NCBI GenBank assembly: GCA_012515695.1
Contig: JAAYXX010000325.1
Location: 1-19,576 of the forward strand
Source of the DNA: Chloroflexota bacterium
GTDB lineage: Bacteria; Chloroflexota; Anaerolineae; UBA1429
DNA: 19,576 nt
Direction: 5' to 3'
The translations under genes and the position numbers were made by a program. Every line of letters begins with the position of its first letter. Positions within the stretch are counted from its first letter, which is position 1. Below are positions 1 to 8,197 of this stretch, in pieces. The notes beneath the pieces were generated by a model. The model saw nothing but the letters and a program-made list of their open reading frames with translations. It was not told the DNA's origin and did not search any database.

Positions 1-917
1 ATGAGCAGGTGCGGCAGGCGTTTGCCGCCCAGGTAGACGCGCTGGTGAGCCGCGTGGCGCGCCATGTCGTGGACGCGCTGAACGATCGGGCCACGATTGC
101 GCCCGTGCCGCTGCTCTCTGCCCTGATTGATGGGGCTATTCCGGCTCGCCGCGATATGACCGCCGGGGGAGCACGCTACCGCACCTATGGCATGTTGGCC
201 GAGAGTGCCGCGTATGCCATTGACTCGCTGACCGCCATCAAGAAGGTGATTTTCGAGGACAAGGCGGCGACGATGGCCGAGCTGTGTGACGCCCTGGACG
301 CCAATTTCGAGGGGTATGGGTGGCTGCGCGCCAGGCTATTGGCTGCTCCCAAATATGGCAACGACGACCCCTACGCCGACGCTGTGGGCCGCGACGTCAT
401 CGGCATTTTTGTCGAGGCGGTGAACCGTCACGCCCAGCAATATGCCGCCCCCAAATTCCCGGCGGGTGTGGGCACGTTTAGCTGGTATATCGGCATCGGG
501 GAGGGGCTGGGGGCCTCGGCGGATGGCCGATTGGCGGGCGAGCCGGTGTCCTCCAACTTTTCCCCGGCCTTGGGGCGTGACCGCAACGGCCTGCCCTCGG
601 CTATTCTATCGTATGCTTCCATGCACAACGCCAACCTTCCGGCGGGCGGCCCGCTGGACTTGCGCCTGAACCGCCATCTGGTGCTGGGGGAGGAGGGCAC
701 GGAGCGCATGGCCGGGTTGGTGCGTAGCTTTGTCGAGACGGGCGGCAATATGTTGACCCTGACCGTCGTGGATACGGAGGAACTGCGCGCGGCCCAGCGG
801 GACCCGGAGCAGTATAAATCGTTGCGGGTGCGTATGGGCGGCTGGTGCGCCTATTTCACCATGCTCTCGCGCGAGCAGCAGGACCACCACATTCGCCGAC
901 AGGAGGGCCGCTCGTGA
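1..917 (+). CDS. Glycyl radical enzyme (pyruvate formate-lyase-like), C-terminal part, 5' end outside window
   Basis: This is the C-terminal ~304 residues of a glycyl radical enzyme. The frame is open through the left edge, so the GTG at 9 is an internal codon rather than a start. These enzymes use a backbone glycyl radical and an active-site cysteine to cleave C-C or C-O bonds, in the cytoplasm and under anoxia. Visible family features, numbered from the GTG, are KYGNDDPYAD (115-124), GRDRNGLPSA (188-197), GGNMLTLTVVD (about 247-257) and the radical loop RVRMGGWCAYF (273-283). The radical glycine should be G278 (codon 840-842). The catalytic cysteine lies upstream of the window. The loop reads GGW-C-A rather than the SGYA of pyruvate formate-lyase, so it is probably not a classical PflB. 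The activase follows with a 4-base overlap. The substrate cannot be assigned from this fragment. Confidence 0.93.
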   Translation, partial: EQVRQAFAAQVDALVSRVARHVVDALNDRATIAPVPLLSALIDGAIPARRDMTAGGARYRTYGMLAESAAYAIDSLTAIKKVIFEDKAATMAELCDALDANFEGYGWLRARLLAAPKYGNDDPYADAVGRDVIGIFVEAVNRHAQQYAAPKFPAGVGTFSWYIGIGEGLGASADGRLAGEPVSSNFSPALGRDRNGLPSAILSYASMHNANLPAGGPLDLRLNRHLVLGEEGTERMAGLVRSFVETGGNMLTLTVVDTEELRAAQRDPEQYKSLRVRMGGWCAYFTMLSREQQDHHIRRQEGRS

Positions 918-1843
918 GCGCCAACGCGAACAGTATGCAGGCTGCCAATCTGGACACTGTAGGACTGGTTTTTGACCTCGATACCTTTGCCGTACACGAT
1001 GGCCCCGGCATTCGCCTGGCGGTCTATCTGAAGGGCTGCCCTTTGCATTGCCAGTGGTGCCACAGCCCCGAATCGCAGCGCCCGGAACCAGAGTTGATCC
1101 TGGCCCGCGAGCGTTGCGTGGGGTGTGGCGCGTGTGTGGCCGTCTGCCCGCAGGGCGCGCAACGCCTGGAGGACGGCCAGCGCACCCTGGACCGCGCCTT
1201 GTGCCGGGCTTGCGGGCGCTGTGTGGAGGTGTGCGTCAGCGGGGCGCTGGCCTTGCGCGGTTATTCCATGCAGGCCCGCGAGGTGGTAGAGCGGGCGCAG
1301 CGGTTGCAGCCCTTTTTCGCCCACTCGGGCGGGGGCGTCACGCTCACTGGCGGCGAAGTGACCATGCAGCCCGATTTCGCCGAGGCGGTGCTGGCGGGTT
1401 GCCAGGCGGCGGGCATCCATACGGCGCTCGAAACCACTGGCGCGTGCTCCTGGTCGGTGCTGGAACGGCTGGCCGCTCACGCTGACTTGCTGCTCTATGA
1501 CCTCAAGCTGATGGACGATAGCGCGCATCGCCGCTGGGTGGGCGCTTCCAACCGGCAAATCCTGGAGAACGCGGCCCGTCTGGCTGACTACAACGTTCAG
1601 ATCAGGGTTCCGCTAATTCCAGGGATCACTGATACAGACGCGAACATGGGCGCTATTGTGCAGTTCATGCGCGCTGCCGGGCTGCGCTCGATTGCCCTGC
1701 TGCCCTACAACGCGGCGGCGGGCGCCAAGTACGAGTGGCTCGATCAGCCCTATCAGATCGAGGGCACGCCGCAGTCTTTAGAGGAATTGGAGCGGCTGTT
1801 GGGGATGGCTCGCGACGCCGGATTGGAGGCGCGCATCAGTTAG
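914..1843 (+). CDS. Glycyl-radical-enzyme activating enzyme (radical SAM, two extra 4Fe-4S clusters)
   Basis: This 309-aa protein installs the glycyl radical on the enzyme encoded just upstream, using S-adenosylmethionine. I chose the GTG at 914 because AGGAGG (901-906) sits 7 bases ahead and the GTGA overlap with the upstream stop suggests translational coupling; an ATG at 845 lies inside the upstream gene. Residues, from that GTG: DGPGIR 29-34; radical-SAM cluster CPLHCQWC with C42, C46, C49; a two-cluster ferredoxin-like insert CVGCGACVAVC (C68, C71, C74, C78) and CRACGRCVEVC (C97, C100, C103, C107); and the SAM-binding TGGE at 145-148. The insert is typical of activases for non-PFL glycyl radical enzymes (dehydratases, decarboxylases, choline lyase) and is missing from short PflA. 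This supports a partner that is not pyruvate formate-lyase proper. Confidence 0.95.
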   Translation: MSANANSMQAANLDTVGLVFDLDTFAVHDGPGIRLAVYLKGCPLHCQWCHSPESQRPEPELILARERCVGCGACVAVCPQGAQRLEDGQRTLDRALCRACGRCVEVCVSGALALRGYSMQAREVVERAQRLQPFFAHSGGGVTLTGGEVTMQPDFAEAVLAGCQAAGIHTALETTGACSWSVLERLAAHADLLLYDLKLMDDSAHRRWVGASNRQILENAARLADYNVQIRVPLIPGITDTDANMGAIVQFMRAAGLRSIALLPYNAAAGAKYEWLDQPYQIEGTPQSLEELERLLGMARDAGLEARIS

Positions 1844-1928
1844 GTGTTGTCTGGGCATGCTTACCCATCGTTGGGATACGTTGATATATTGACATAAAAC
1901 CATCATCATCTTTCAGGGGAGATGCAGC

Positions 1929-3269
1929 ATGGGACAGATTCGCGCTTTTCCGCCAGATTTCGTGTGGGGCGCTGCGACGGCTTCTTTCCAGATTGAGGGG
2001 GGCCGCAAGGAGCGAGGGGAGGCCATTTGGGACGCGTTTTGCCGCTGGCCCGGCAAGGTGGTCAACGGCGACACGGGCGATGTGGCCGACGACCACTATC
2101 ATCTGTACCGCGACGATGTGGGCTTGATGGCCCGCCTGGGGCTGGGCGCCTATCGCTTTTCTATCTCCTGGCCGCGTGTTCTGCCCGAAGGGAAGGGGCA
2201 GGTAAACGCCAAAGGGCTGGATTTCTATGACATGCTGGTAGATGCCCTGTTGGAAGCGGGGATTACGCCCTTTGTCACGCTGTATCACTGGGATTTGCCT
2301 TCGGCGTTGCAGCGCTTGGGGGGCTGGGCTGCCCGCGATACGATTTACCGATTCGTGGACTATGTCGGGGTCGTCGCTGATCGGCTGGGGGATCGGGTGC
2401 AGCATTGGATCACCCACAACGAGCCGTGGGTGGTGGCGTTCTTGGGCAATCTGGAGGGGGTGCACGCGCCGGGCTGGGAGGATGCCGGGCTGGCGCTACA
2501 GATCGCCCATCATGTGCTGGTGTCACATGGCCTGGCGCTGCCTGTGTTGCGGGAAAAGAGCGGCGAGCAGGCCAAACTGGGCATTACCCTCAACCTCAGC
2601 CCTGCCCACCCGGCGACGGACAGCCCGGAGGACCGGGCCGCCGCCCAGCGTCAAGACGGGTACCTTAATCGCTGGTTCCTGGACCCGGTGTTCCGGGGCA
2701 GCTATCCGGCGGACATGGCCGAGTGGTACGGCTATCTGATGCCGCGCATTGCTCCCGGCGACATGGAAATCATCGCGCGGCCCATTGACTTTTTGGGGGT
2801 CAACTTTTACACGCGGTCGGTCATCCGGCACGCCGAGGACGCACCTTTCCTAAAGGTGGCTGCTGTCAGTCCGGAAGGGGAATATACGGCAATGGACTGG
2901 GAGGTTTATCCGGCGGCCCTGACCGAGTTGCTGCTACGGCTGACCCGCGACTATGCCCCGGCGGCGCTGTACATTACAGAGAATGGTTGCGCCTATGAGG
3001 ACGGCGTGTCCTCGGATGGGCATGTCCACGACCCCAAGCGAGTCGAGTATTTCCGCCAGCATTTCGTCGCCTCGCAGGAGGCAATCGCGCAGGGCGCGCC
3101 GCTGAAGGGGTATTTCGCCTGGTCGCTGATGGACAATTTCGAGTGGGGGTTTGGGTATTCCAGGCGCTTTGGCATCACCTACGTGGACTATGCCACGCAG
3201 GAGCGCATCGTGAAGGATAGTGGCCTGTATTATGCGTCTGTGATCAAGGCGAACGCCGTCGAAGCGTAA
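1929..3269 (+). CDS. Beta-glucosidase / beta-glycosidase, GH1 family
   Basis: This 446-aa protein has the usual length of a bacterial GH1 retaining beta-glycosidase, which hydrolyses beta-glucosides or galactosides such as cellobiose. There is no signal peptide, so it should be cytoplasmic. The N-terminal signature FVWGAATASFQIEG (11-24) is intact. The acid/base glutamate is E165 in THNEP (162-166), the nucleophile is E351 in ITENG (349-353), and the sugar-binding YHWDLP (119-124) and C-terminal WSLMDNFEW are present. All expected catalytic residues are seen. A GGGGAG sequence (1916-1921) lies 7 bases ahead of the ATG. It follows the activase after 85 bases, in which no confident promoter or terminator is seen, so read-through from the glycyl-radical genes is possible. 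The exact sugar specificity cannot be read from the sequence. Confidence 0.95.
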   Translation: MGQIRAFPPDFVWGAATASFQIEGGRKERGEAIWDAFCRWPGKVVNGDTGDVADDHYHLYRDDVGLMARLGLGAYRFSISWPRVLPEGKGQVNAKGLDFYDMLVDALLEAGITPFVTLYHWDLPSALQRLGGWAARDTIYRFVDYVGVVADRLGDRVQHWITHNEPWVVAFLGNLEGVHAPGWEDAGLALQIAHHVLVSHGLALPVLREKSGEQAKLGITLNLSPAHPATDSPEDRAAAQRQDGYLNRWFLDPVFRGSYPADMAEWYGYLMPRIAPGDMEIIARPIDFLGVNFYTRSVIRHAEDAPFLKVAAVSPEGEYTAMDWEVYPAALTELLLRLTRDYAPAALYITENGCAYEDGVSSDGHVHDPKRVEYFRQHFVASQEAIAQGAPLKGYFAWSLMDNFEWGFGYSRRFGITYVDYATQERIVKDSGLYYASVIKANAVEA

Positions 3270-3302
3270 CGGCGACTGAACCCGCGCCCGCGTATCCTCG
3301 CG

Positions 3303-3323
3303 CCCGCGTTGTTGTCTCGCGGG
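3303..3323. terminator. Weak hairpin between convergent GH1 and GNAT genes
   Basis: Inverted repeat CCCGCG/CGCGGG with a 9-base loop in the 61-base gap between two converging genes. There is no clear T-run on either side, so terminator function is a guess from position. The gap also holds a direct repeat, GCGCCCGCGT, twice. Confidence 0.3.
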
Positions 3324-3330
3324 TATGCTC

Positions 3331-3831
3331 CTACGCTTTCAGGCGCGCCATCACGTGGGTATCTACATACACGCCGTCGCGCAGGGCGTATCGGCGTTTG
3401 GTCCCCTCAATGCTAAATCCGTGCTTTTCATAGAGGCGGATGGCCGGGGCATTGTCCACAAAGACCTCCAACTCTAGCCGGGTGAGGCCCAGCCAGTTCT
3501 CCGACAGGTCAATGATGGCTGCCAACAGGGCGGAGCCGATGCCCCGCCGCGTATAATCATCGTGGACCATGATCCCCAGTGATCCCACGTGCGCCTTGCG
3601 TCCGCGCCCCACCTGGACGCTGGCCTGCCCCACGACTCGCCCGTCCAGTTGCGCCGCGATGCTATACAGCCGCTCCGGCGGGTTCGCCAGCTTTTGCTGG
3701 GCTTCGGCTTTGGATTGGTAGGGCAGCCCCAACGTGTGGCGAGTCACATTCGGGCAGGTGCGTACCCGCCACCAATCTTCAAAATCGGATGGTTCCAGCG
3801 CGCGCAGGGTAAAGGGGGCTTGGTCGCTCAC
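3331..3831 (-). CDS. GNAT family N-acetyltransferase (RimJ/RimL/PhnO-like)
   Basis: This 166-aa acetyl-CoA-dependent N-acetyltransferase is of standard size for a single GNAT domain. I chose the GTG at 3831 because AGGAGG lies 4 bases before it and homology-like sequence (FTLRALEPSDFEDWW) begins right after. A longer frame reaching an ATG at 3969 would run through the promoter described below. Seen: an N-terminal beta1-alpha1 region (7-20), the acetyl-CoA pyrophosphate loop in motif A (TRRGIGSALL, 94-103), and the typical motif-B region NAPAIRLYEKHGF (127-139). The substrate (protein N-terminus, amino acid or drug) is not recognisable. It runs in the same direction as the upstream ABC exporter but is separated from it by 194 bases with its own promoter, so it is probably a separate unit. 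Confidence 0.88.
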   Translation of the reverse strand: MSDQAPFTLRALEPSDFEDWWRVRTCPNVTRHTLGLPYQSKAEAQQKLANPPERLYSIAAQLDGRVVGQASVQVGRGRKAHVGSLGIMVHDDYTRRGIGSALLAAIIDLSENWLGLTRLELEVFVDNAPAIRLYEKHGFSIEGTKRRYALRDGVYVDTHVMARLKA

Positions 3832-3888
3832 TTGACCTCCTGTGTAGTCGTTATAGCTGAATGTCGCTCGGATAGCGGCTATGGGGCC

Positions 3889-3917
3889 AGTATGCGCCCG
3901 GACTTGCCGGGCGTCAA
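3889..3917 (-). promoter_or_regulatory. Promoter of the GNAT gene with an inverted repeat in the spacer
   Basis: On the minus strand TTGACG (3912-3917) and CATACT (3889-3894) are 17 bases apart, giving a leader of about 50 bases. The spacer is filled by a perfect 7-bp inverted repeat, CGCCCGG-acttg-CCGGGCG (3895-3913, plus-strand reading). A regulator binding there would block polymerase. The promoter assignment is by eye. Confidence 0.55.
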
Positions 3918-3979
3918 GTGGTGTGTTAGGGACCGCCGGCATCCTGCCGACCCGGTTCATCATTACCATACTCCATTTG

Positions 3980-3997
3980 GCCGCCAGGGATGGCGGC
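3980..3997. terminator. Hairpin downstream of the ABC exporter operon
   Basis: Perfect 7-bp stem GCCGCCA/TGGCGGC with a 4-base loop, 28 bases past the stop codon of the second ABC gene. No T-run follows on the minus strand, so it may be an RNA 3'-end stabiliser or a weak terminator. Confidence 0.35.
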
Positions 3998-4025
3998 GGT
4001 CCATACCGTCTGGCTGCCAGCGTAT

Positions 4026-5870
4026 CTAGATAGCCTGCCCCTTGAACTGGCTCATGTACAGGTGATGGTAGAACCCCTGCTTGTCTAGCAACTGTTGGTG
4101 CGTGCCCTGCTCCACAATCTCCCCGTGGTTAATCACCACCACATTGTCCGCGTCGCGAATCGTGCTCAGGCGGTGGGCAATCACAAAGCTGGTACGCCCT
4201 TCCATCAAGCGCAGCAGCGCCTCTTGAATGCGGGCCTCGGTGCGCGTATCTACGCTGCTGGTGGCCTCGTCCAGAATCAAGATGGCCGGGTCTGCCAGAA
4301 TCGCCCGCGCAATCGCCAAGAGCTGTCGCTGCCCCTGGCTCAGGTTGCCCGCCCGCTCGGAAAGCACCGTCTGATACCCCTGTGGAAGCTGCCGAATAAA
4401 GTGGTCGGCGTCGGCCATCTCGGCGGCCCGCATCACTTCTTCATCCGTAGCGTCCAGCCGCCCATAGCGAATGTTCTCCATCACCGTATCGGCAAATAGG
4501 AACGTATCTTGCAACACCAGCCCCAACTTGCGCCGAAGGTCGCTCTTGCGCACATTGCGGATGTCCTTGCCGTCAATGGTGATCTGCCCGCCCTGAATTT
4601 CGTAAAAGCGCGTCAGCAGGTTGGTGATGGTGGTCTTGCCCGCTCCAGTGGGGCCGACCAGGGCTACCGTCTGCCCCGGCAGGGCTTCCAGCGACATATT
4701 CTTGATAATCGGGACGCCCGGCACGTAGGCAAACTCTACATTCTCCAGCCGCACATGCCCATTCGTTGTTTCCATCGGGAGCGCGTCCGGCGCGTCCAGC
4801 ACCTCGGGCGGCGTGTCAATGATCTCGAATACCCGTTCCGCACCGGCCAGCGCCGCCTGGATCGAGTTGTACATACTCGCCAGTTCGCGCAGCGGCTGGA
4901 TATAGTTCCGCCCATAGTTGAGGAACGTGGCAATCATGCCCACGCTCACCAGATTATGCAGCGCCAGCCAGCCCCCCAACCCGGCCAGGACGATGACGAA
5001 AAAGTTGCCCAGCACGTTGGTGAGCGGCATCAGCAACATGGCGTAGGTGTTGGCCGACACGCCTGCCTTGTAGGCGGCCTCGTTTTTCTCGCGGAAAGCC
5101 TCGATGACCGAGTCGTTCCGGCGGAACGCCTTGACCACCTTTTGCCCGCTAATGGATTCCTCCATGACGGCGTTCAGCCCGCCGAGTTGCTTTTGTAGCT
5201 CGCGGAAGCCCGTGCGCGTGTACTTGGCGACGAATCTGGTAAACCAGGCCATGAGCGGCACAACCAGCACAGTCGTCAGCGCCAGCCAGGCGTTGAGCAC
5301 AAACATGGTGATCAGAATGCCCACCAACGACAGCACGCTCGCCAGTAGAGCGGTCACGTTCTGCGAGACGGCCTGGTTGATGGCGTCGATGTCGTTGGTC
5401 AGGCGGCTCATCAACTCTCCGGCAGAGTGCGTGTCAAAGAACCCGATGGACATCCCTTGCAGGTGCTCGAAAAGGTCGCGGCGCACATCGCGCAACGCAT
5501 CCTGAGAGACGCGGGCCATCACCCGGTTCGCAATGATACGAAACAGGTTGGTGAACAGATAGACGACCAGCATATACACCGAGACGCGCACCAATCCGGG
5601 GACGTCTCGCCCTTCGATAAACTGATCAATTGCCACGCCCATCAAGTAAGGACCAACCAACGCCAACAGGGTATAGGCCACGACGCAGGCCATCACCAGG
5701 GCCAAAGCCAACCGGTAGGGCTTGAGGTAGGGTAACAGGCGGGCCATCGCCTGTTGCGGGTTGGCGGCTTTTTCGATGCGGGCAAAGCGCCCCGCCGCCG
5801 CGCCTCGCAACATGCGCGTGCGATATTCCCCGGCGCTGGCGCTGCGTTGACTGCTGCTTTGTTCAGACAT
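4026..5870 (-). CDS. ABC exporter half-transporter, catalytically consensus subunit
   Basis: This 614-aa membrane protein has an N-terminal six-helix exporter domain (helices roughly at 53-75, 95-115, 170-210 and 280-320) fused to a C-terminal ATPase domain (about 373-605). All ATPase motifs are intact: Walker A GPTGAGKTT (406-414), Q-loop Q454, Walker B ILILDE with catalytic E535, and H-loop H565. The signature is LSQGQ (510-514) rather than LSGGQ. The ATG overlaps the end of the preceding ABC gene by 8 bases (ATGTCTGA), with a GA/G-rich SD just ahead. A ~40-residue polar N-terminal extension precedes the first helix. With its neighbour it forms a predicted heterodimeric multidrug or lipid exporter in the cytoplasmic membrane (BmrCD / LmrCD / TM287-288 type), in which this subunit supplies the hydrolysing Walker site. 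The substrate is unknown. Confidence 0.95.
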   Translation of the reverse strand: MSEQSSSQRSASAGEYRTRMLRGAAAGRFARIEKAANPQQAMARLLPYLKPYRLALALVMACVVAYTLLALVGPYLMGVAIDQFIEGRDVPGLVRVSVYMLVVYLFTNLFRIIANRVMARVSQDALRDVRRDLFEHLQGMSIGFFDTHSAGELMSRLTNDIDAINQAVSQNVTALLASVLSLVGILITMFVLNAWLALTTVLVVPLMAWFTRFVAKYTRTGFRELQKQLGGLNAVMEESISGQKVVKAFRRNDSVIEAFREKNEAAYKAGVSANTYAMLLMPLTNVLGNFFVIVLAGLGGWLALHNLVSVGMIATFLNYGRNYIQPLRELASMYNSIQAALAGAERVFEIIDTPPEVLDAPDALPMETTNGHVRLENVEFAYVPGVPIIKNMSLEALPGQTVALVGPTGAGKTTITNLLTRFYEIQGGQITIDGKDIRNVRKSDLRRKLGLVLQDTFLFADTVMENIRYGRLDATDEEVMRAAEMADADHFIRQLPQGYQTVLSERAGNLSQGQRQLLAIARAILADPAILILDEATSSVDTRTEARIQEALLRLMEGRTSFVIAHRLSTIRDADNVVVINHGEIVEQGTHQQLLDKQGFYHHLYMSQFKGQAI

Positions 5871-7656
5871 TTTCCGCCCCCCTCAAGGCCGATTGGGCGC
5901 TCAGGTCTAGCAACGTGCCCCCATTCCCATCCCCCAACTGCGAGTCGTAAATCTCGCGGTAGATGGGGCTGGTCTGCATTAGCTGCGCGTGCGTCCCCTG
6001 GGCCACCACGCGCCCCTTGTCAATGACGATGATCTTGTCCGCCCGCAGGACGGTGCTGATGCGTTGCGCGACAACGAAACTGGTGCAATCCTGCATGATC
6101 TCGCGCAGCCCATCCTGAATCTTGGTTTCGGTCTCTACGTCCACGGAGCTGGTACTATCGTCCAGAATCAGAATCTTGGGGCGATTCACCAGCGCCCGCG
6201 CAATGGCGACCCGCTGCTTCTGCCCGCCGGAAAGGTTGGCGCCGCGCTCCTCCACATAGGTATCGTATCCCTGGGGGAGCCTCATGATAAAGTCGTGCGC
6301 CTGGGCTACCTGAGCGGCTGCGATCACCTCTTCGTCTGTCGCGTCCGGGCGACCATAGCGGATGTTATCGCGTACCGTGCCAGAGAACAGGATGGTTTCT
6401 TGTGGCACGATGCCCACATGGGCCAACAGCGAATCCTGCTCGATATCGCGAATATCCACGCCATCCACCAGAATCCGCCCCTTGCAGGGGTCGTAGAAGC
6501 GGGGAATCAGATGCACCAGCGAGGTCTTGCCTGCGCCAGTTGCCCCCAGAATCGCGACCATCTCCCCCGGCTCGGCCACCAGGTTGATGTCCTCCAGCAC
6601 GAGGTTGTCGCTATCGCCGTTATAGCGAAAGCTGACCCCCTCAAACGCCACACGCGCCTGAGCGATATCTGGCAGGGGCGCGGCCTGCGGAGCGTCCTGC
6701 ACTTCGGGGGTGGTGTCCAATACTTCGTTCACGCGCCCGGCAGAGGCGATTCCGTTGGCCCAGGTATTCGATAGCATGGTCATCATGATCAGCGGCGTCA
6801 TTGTCGTGAGCAAATAGTTGCTAAAGGCCACGATCTGCCCCACCGACAGGTTGCCGCTGATGGCGCGCAGCCCCCCGGCATAGATCACAACAACCATGCC
6901 GATATTGACGAAAATGGTCAGCACCGGCGACATGGTAGACATGAACTGCATCACATCAATGTTGCGCTCGGTGAGGTCCTGGTTGGCGCCAGCAAAGCGC
7001 TTCCCCTCGTGCTCTGCCCGCACAAACGCCTTGACCAGCCGCGCCCCGGCGATGTTCTCCTGCAAGACGGTGTTGAGCCGGTCCAGCTTTTGCTGCACGC
7101 TGAGGAACAACGGCTCCATCTTGACGCTGTACACGACGATGACGGCGGAGGTTACCAGCAGCAGGGGCACCATTGTCAGCGCCAATTCTGGGCTGGTGTT
7201 GATCATCAGGATCAGGCTACCCACCATCAGCAAAGGGGCGCGTGTGCCAATCCGCAGCGAGACCTGGAACACGCGCTGCACCGCCGCGACATCGCTGGAC
7301 AGGCGCACCATCAGCCGCCCGGTGGTGAACTGGTCTATGTTGCCGTAGGAAAAGGACTGAATCTTGACAAAGAGGGCCTCGCGCAGGTCGCGGGCCACCC
7401 CTTCGCCCACGCGGATGGAGTAGATGTTGTTGCCAATCGCCATCAGCGCGCTCACCGCCGAGAGGGCAAACATGAGTGCCGAGGTCCGTAGAACGATGCT
7501 CATGTTGTTCTGCTTGATGCCGTCATCAATGATCCGCTGGATCAGGCGCGGAATAGCCAGGTCCAGGAACACCAGAGAGGTGAGCAACGCCAGCGAGAGC
7601 AAGGCGAGTCGCCAATAGGGTTTCACAAAACGCAATAGCTTGTAGATCTGTTTCAT
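5863..7656 (-). CDS. ABC exporter half-transporter, subunit with degenerate ATP site
   Basis: This 597-aa half-transporter has a six-helix membrane domain (helices near 15-37, 58-80, 138-178, 245-265 and 275-297) followed by an ATPase domain (about 335-580). Walker A GATGAGKTS (371-379), Q-loop Q419 and signature LSGGQ (475-479) are normal. Walker B reads ILILDD, with D500 where the catalytic glutamate should be, and the H-loop histidine is Q531 (VVAQRIST). These two substitutions mark the degenerate half of heterodimeric exporters. The partner's LSQGQ signature would complete this inactive site, while this subunit's LSGGQ completes the active site of the partner. It starts 3 bases after the marR stop and overlaps the partner gene by 8 bases, so the three genes form one operon. 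Confidence 0.95.
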   Translation of the reverse strand: MKQIYKLLRFVKPYWRLALLSLALLTSLVFLDLAIPRLIQRIIDDGIKQNNMSIVLRTSALMFALSAVSALMAIGNNIYSIRVGEGVARDLREALFVKIQSFSYGNIDQFTTGRLMVRLSSDVAAVQRVFQVSLRIGTRAPLLMVGSLILMINTSPELALTMVPLLLVTSAVIVVYSVKMEPLFLSVQQKLDRLNTVLQENIAGARLVKAFVRAEHEGKRFAGANQDLTERNIDVMQFMSTMSPVLTIFVNIGMVVVIYAGGLRAISGNLSVGQIVAFSNYLLTTMTPLIMMTMLSNTWANGIASAGRVNEVLDTTPEVQDAPQAAPLPDIAQARVAFEGVSFRYNGDSDNLVLEDINLVAEPGEMVAILGATGAGKTSLVHLIPRFYDPCKGRILVDGVDIRDIEQDSLLAHVGIVPQETILFSGTVRDNIRYGRPDATDEEVIAAAQVAQAHDFIMRLPQGYDTYVEERGANLSGGQKQRVAIARALVNRPKILILDDSTSSVDVETETKIQDGLREIMQDCTSFVVAQRISTVLRADKIIVIDKGRVVAQGTHAQLMQTSPIYREIYDSQLGDGNGGTLLDLSAQSALRGAENV

Positions 7657-7659
7657 CGG

Positions 7660-8148
7660 CTAACCTGTTGTCTGCTGTGATGTTGGGACGGGTTCAAGGA
7701 ATGCCTTGCGAAGCGCCTTCAGCCCCAGAGGGATGTCCTCCAGTTCGTCGGGTTCCAGCACAGACAGCTTTTCCATCATCCAGCGACGGTTCTCGGCATA
7801 GATGGTGGAGAGCATGTCCTCGCCAGCGGGAGTTAGCTCCAGTTCGACATAGCGCCGGTCCTGGGCGCTCTGCCGCCGGGTGAGCAAGCCCTTTTCCACC
7901 AGGGCGTTCACCGCCTGGCTCATCGCCGGGCGGCTCAATTGGGTCACTGACGCCAGCTCGCTCACCGAGCCAAAGCCCCGCCGCACGTAACGCAGGACGT
8001 GGAACTGCTGGACGCTGATGCAAAACTCTTCGGCAGCAATGGCTCGCACGTTGGCCCGAATCTGGTTCCAGAGCTGCGGAATGGTCTCCCAAAAGCGATC
8101 AATGGCCTGTTGCAGGGCTTCTTCAGAGAGTGTCATAGGAGGAGCCAT
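7660..8148 (-). CDS. MarR family transcriptional regulator of the exporter operon
   Basis: This 162-aa winged-helix repressor is of typical MarR size. The core reads helix QQFHVLRYV, then the HTH region VSELASVTQLSRPAMSQAVNALVEKGLL and the wing RRQSAQDRRYVELELT, with the DRR signature of the family. Terminal helices give dimerisation. Two tandem ATGs exist (8151 and 8148). GGAG at 8155-8158 is 3 bases from the first and 6 from the second, so the second is preferred. It is the first gene of an operon with the two ABC subunits. Family knowledge suggests that it represses its own operon and is released by a ligand, probably a substrate of the exporter. The palindrome at 8161-8197 is the likely binding site. 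Confidence 0.93.
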   Translation of the reverse strand: MAPPMTLSEEALQQAIDRFWETIPQLWNQIRANVRAIAAEEFCISVQQFHVLRYVRRGFGSVSELASVTQLSRPAMSQAVNALVEKGLLTRRQSAQDRRYVELELTPAGEDMLSTIYAENRRWMMEKLSVLEPDELEDIPLGLKALRKAFLEPVPTSQQTTG

Positions 8149-8160
8149 CATCTTCTCCGT

Positions 8161-8197
8161 TTAGTTAAATACCTTAACAGTTAAGTTATTTAACTAA
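8161..8197. promoter_or_regulatory. 37-bp near-perfect palindrome, predicted MarR operator
   Basis: The outer arms TTAGTTAAATA (8161-8171) and TATTTAACTAA (8187-8197) are perfect inverted repeats. The inner arms CTTAAC and GTTAAG (8173-8185, flanking a single A) are also perfect. Both pairs share the same centre, base 8179, with one mismatched pair (8172/8186). It overlaps the -10 box and probable transcription start of the marR operon and lies 10-13 bases from the start codon. MarR-family operators are palindromes with TTAG/AACTAA-like arms; the nesting suggests two dimers or one extended site. Confidence 0.75.

Noticed and set aside
845..913. Earlier ATG for the glycyl radical activase
   Set aside because: It would lie within the coding end of the upstream enzyme with no SD; the GTG at 914 has AGGAGG at ideal distance.
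1844..1928. Promoter of the GH1 gene around TTGATATATTGACATAAAA
   Set aside because: AT-rich and suggestive, but no -35/-10 pair with acceptable spacing could be fixed, so it is not listed as a feature.
3832..3969. N-terminal extension of the acetyltransferase to an ATG at 3969
   Set aside because: It would cover the predicted promoter and dyad; the GTG at 3831 has a good SD and starts at the conserved domain.
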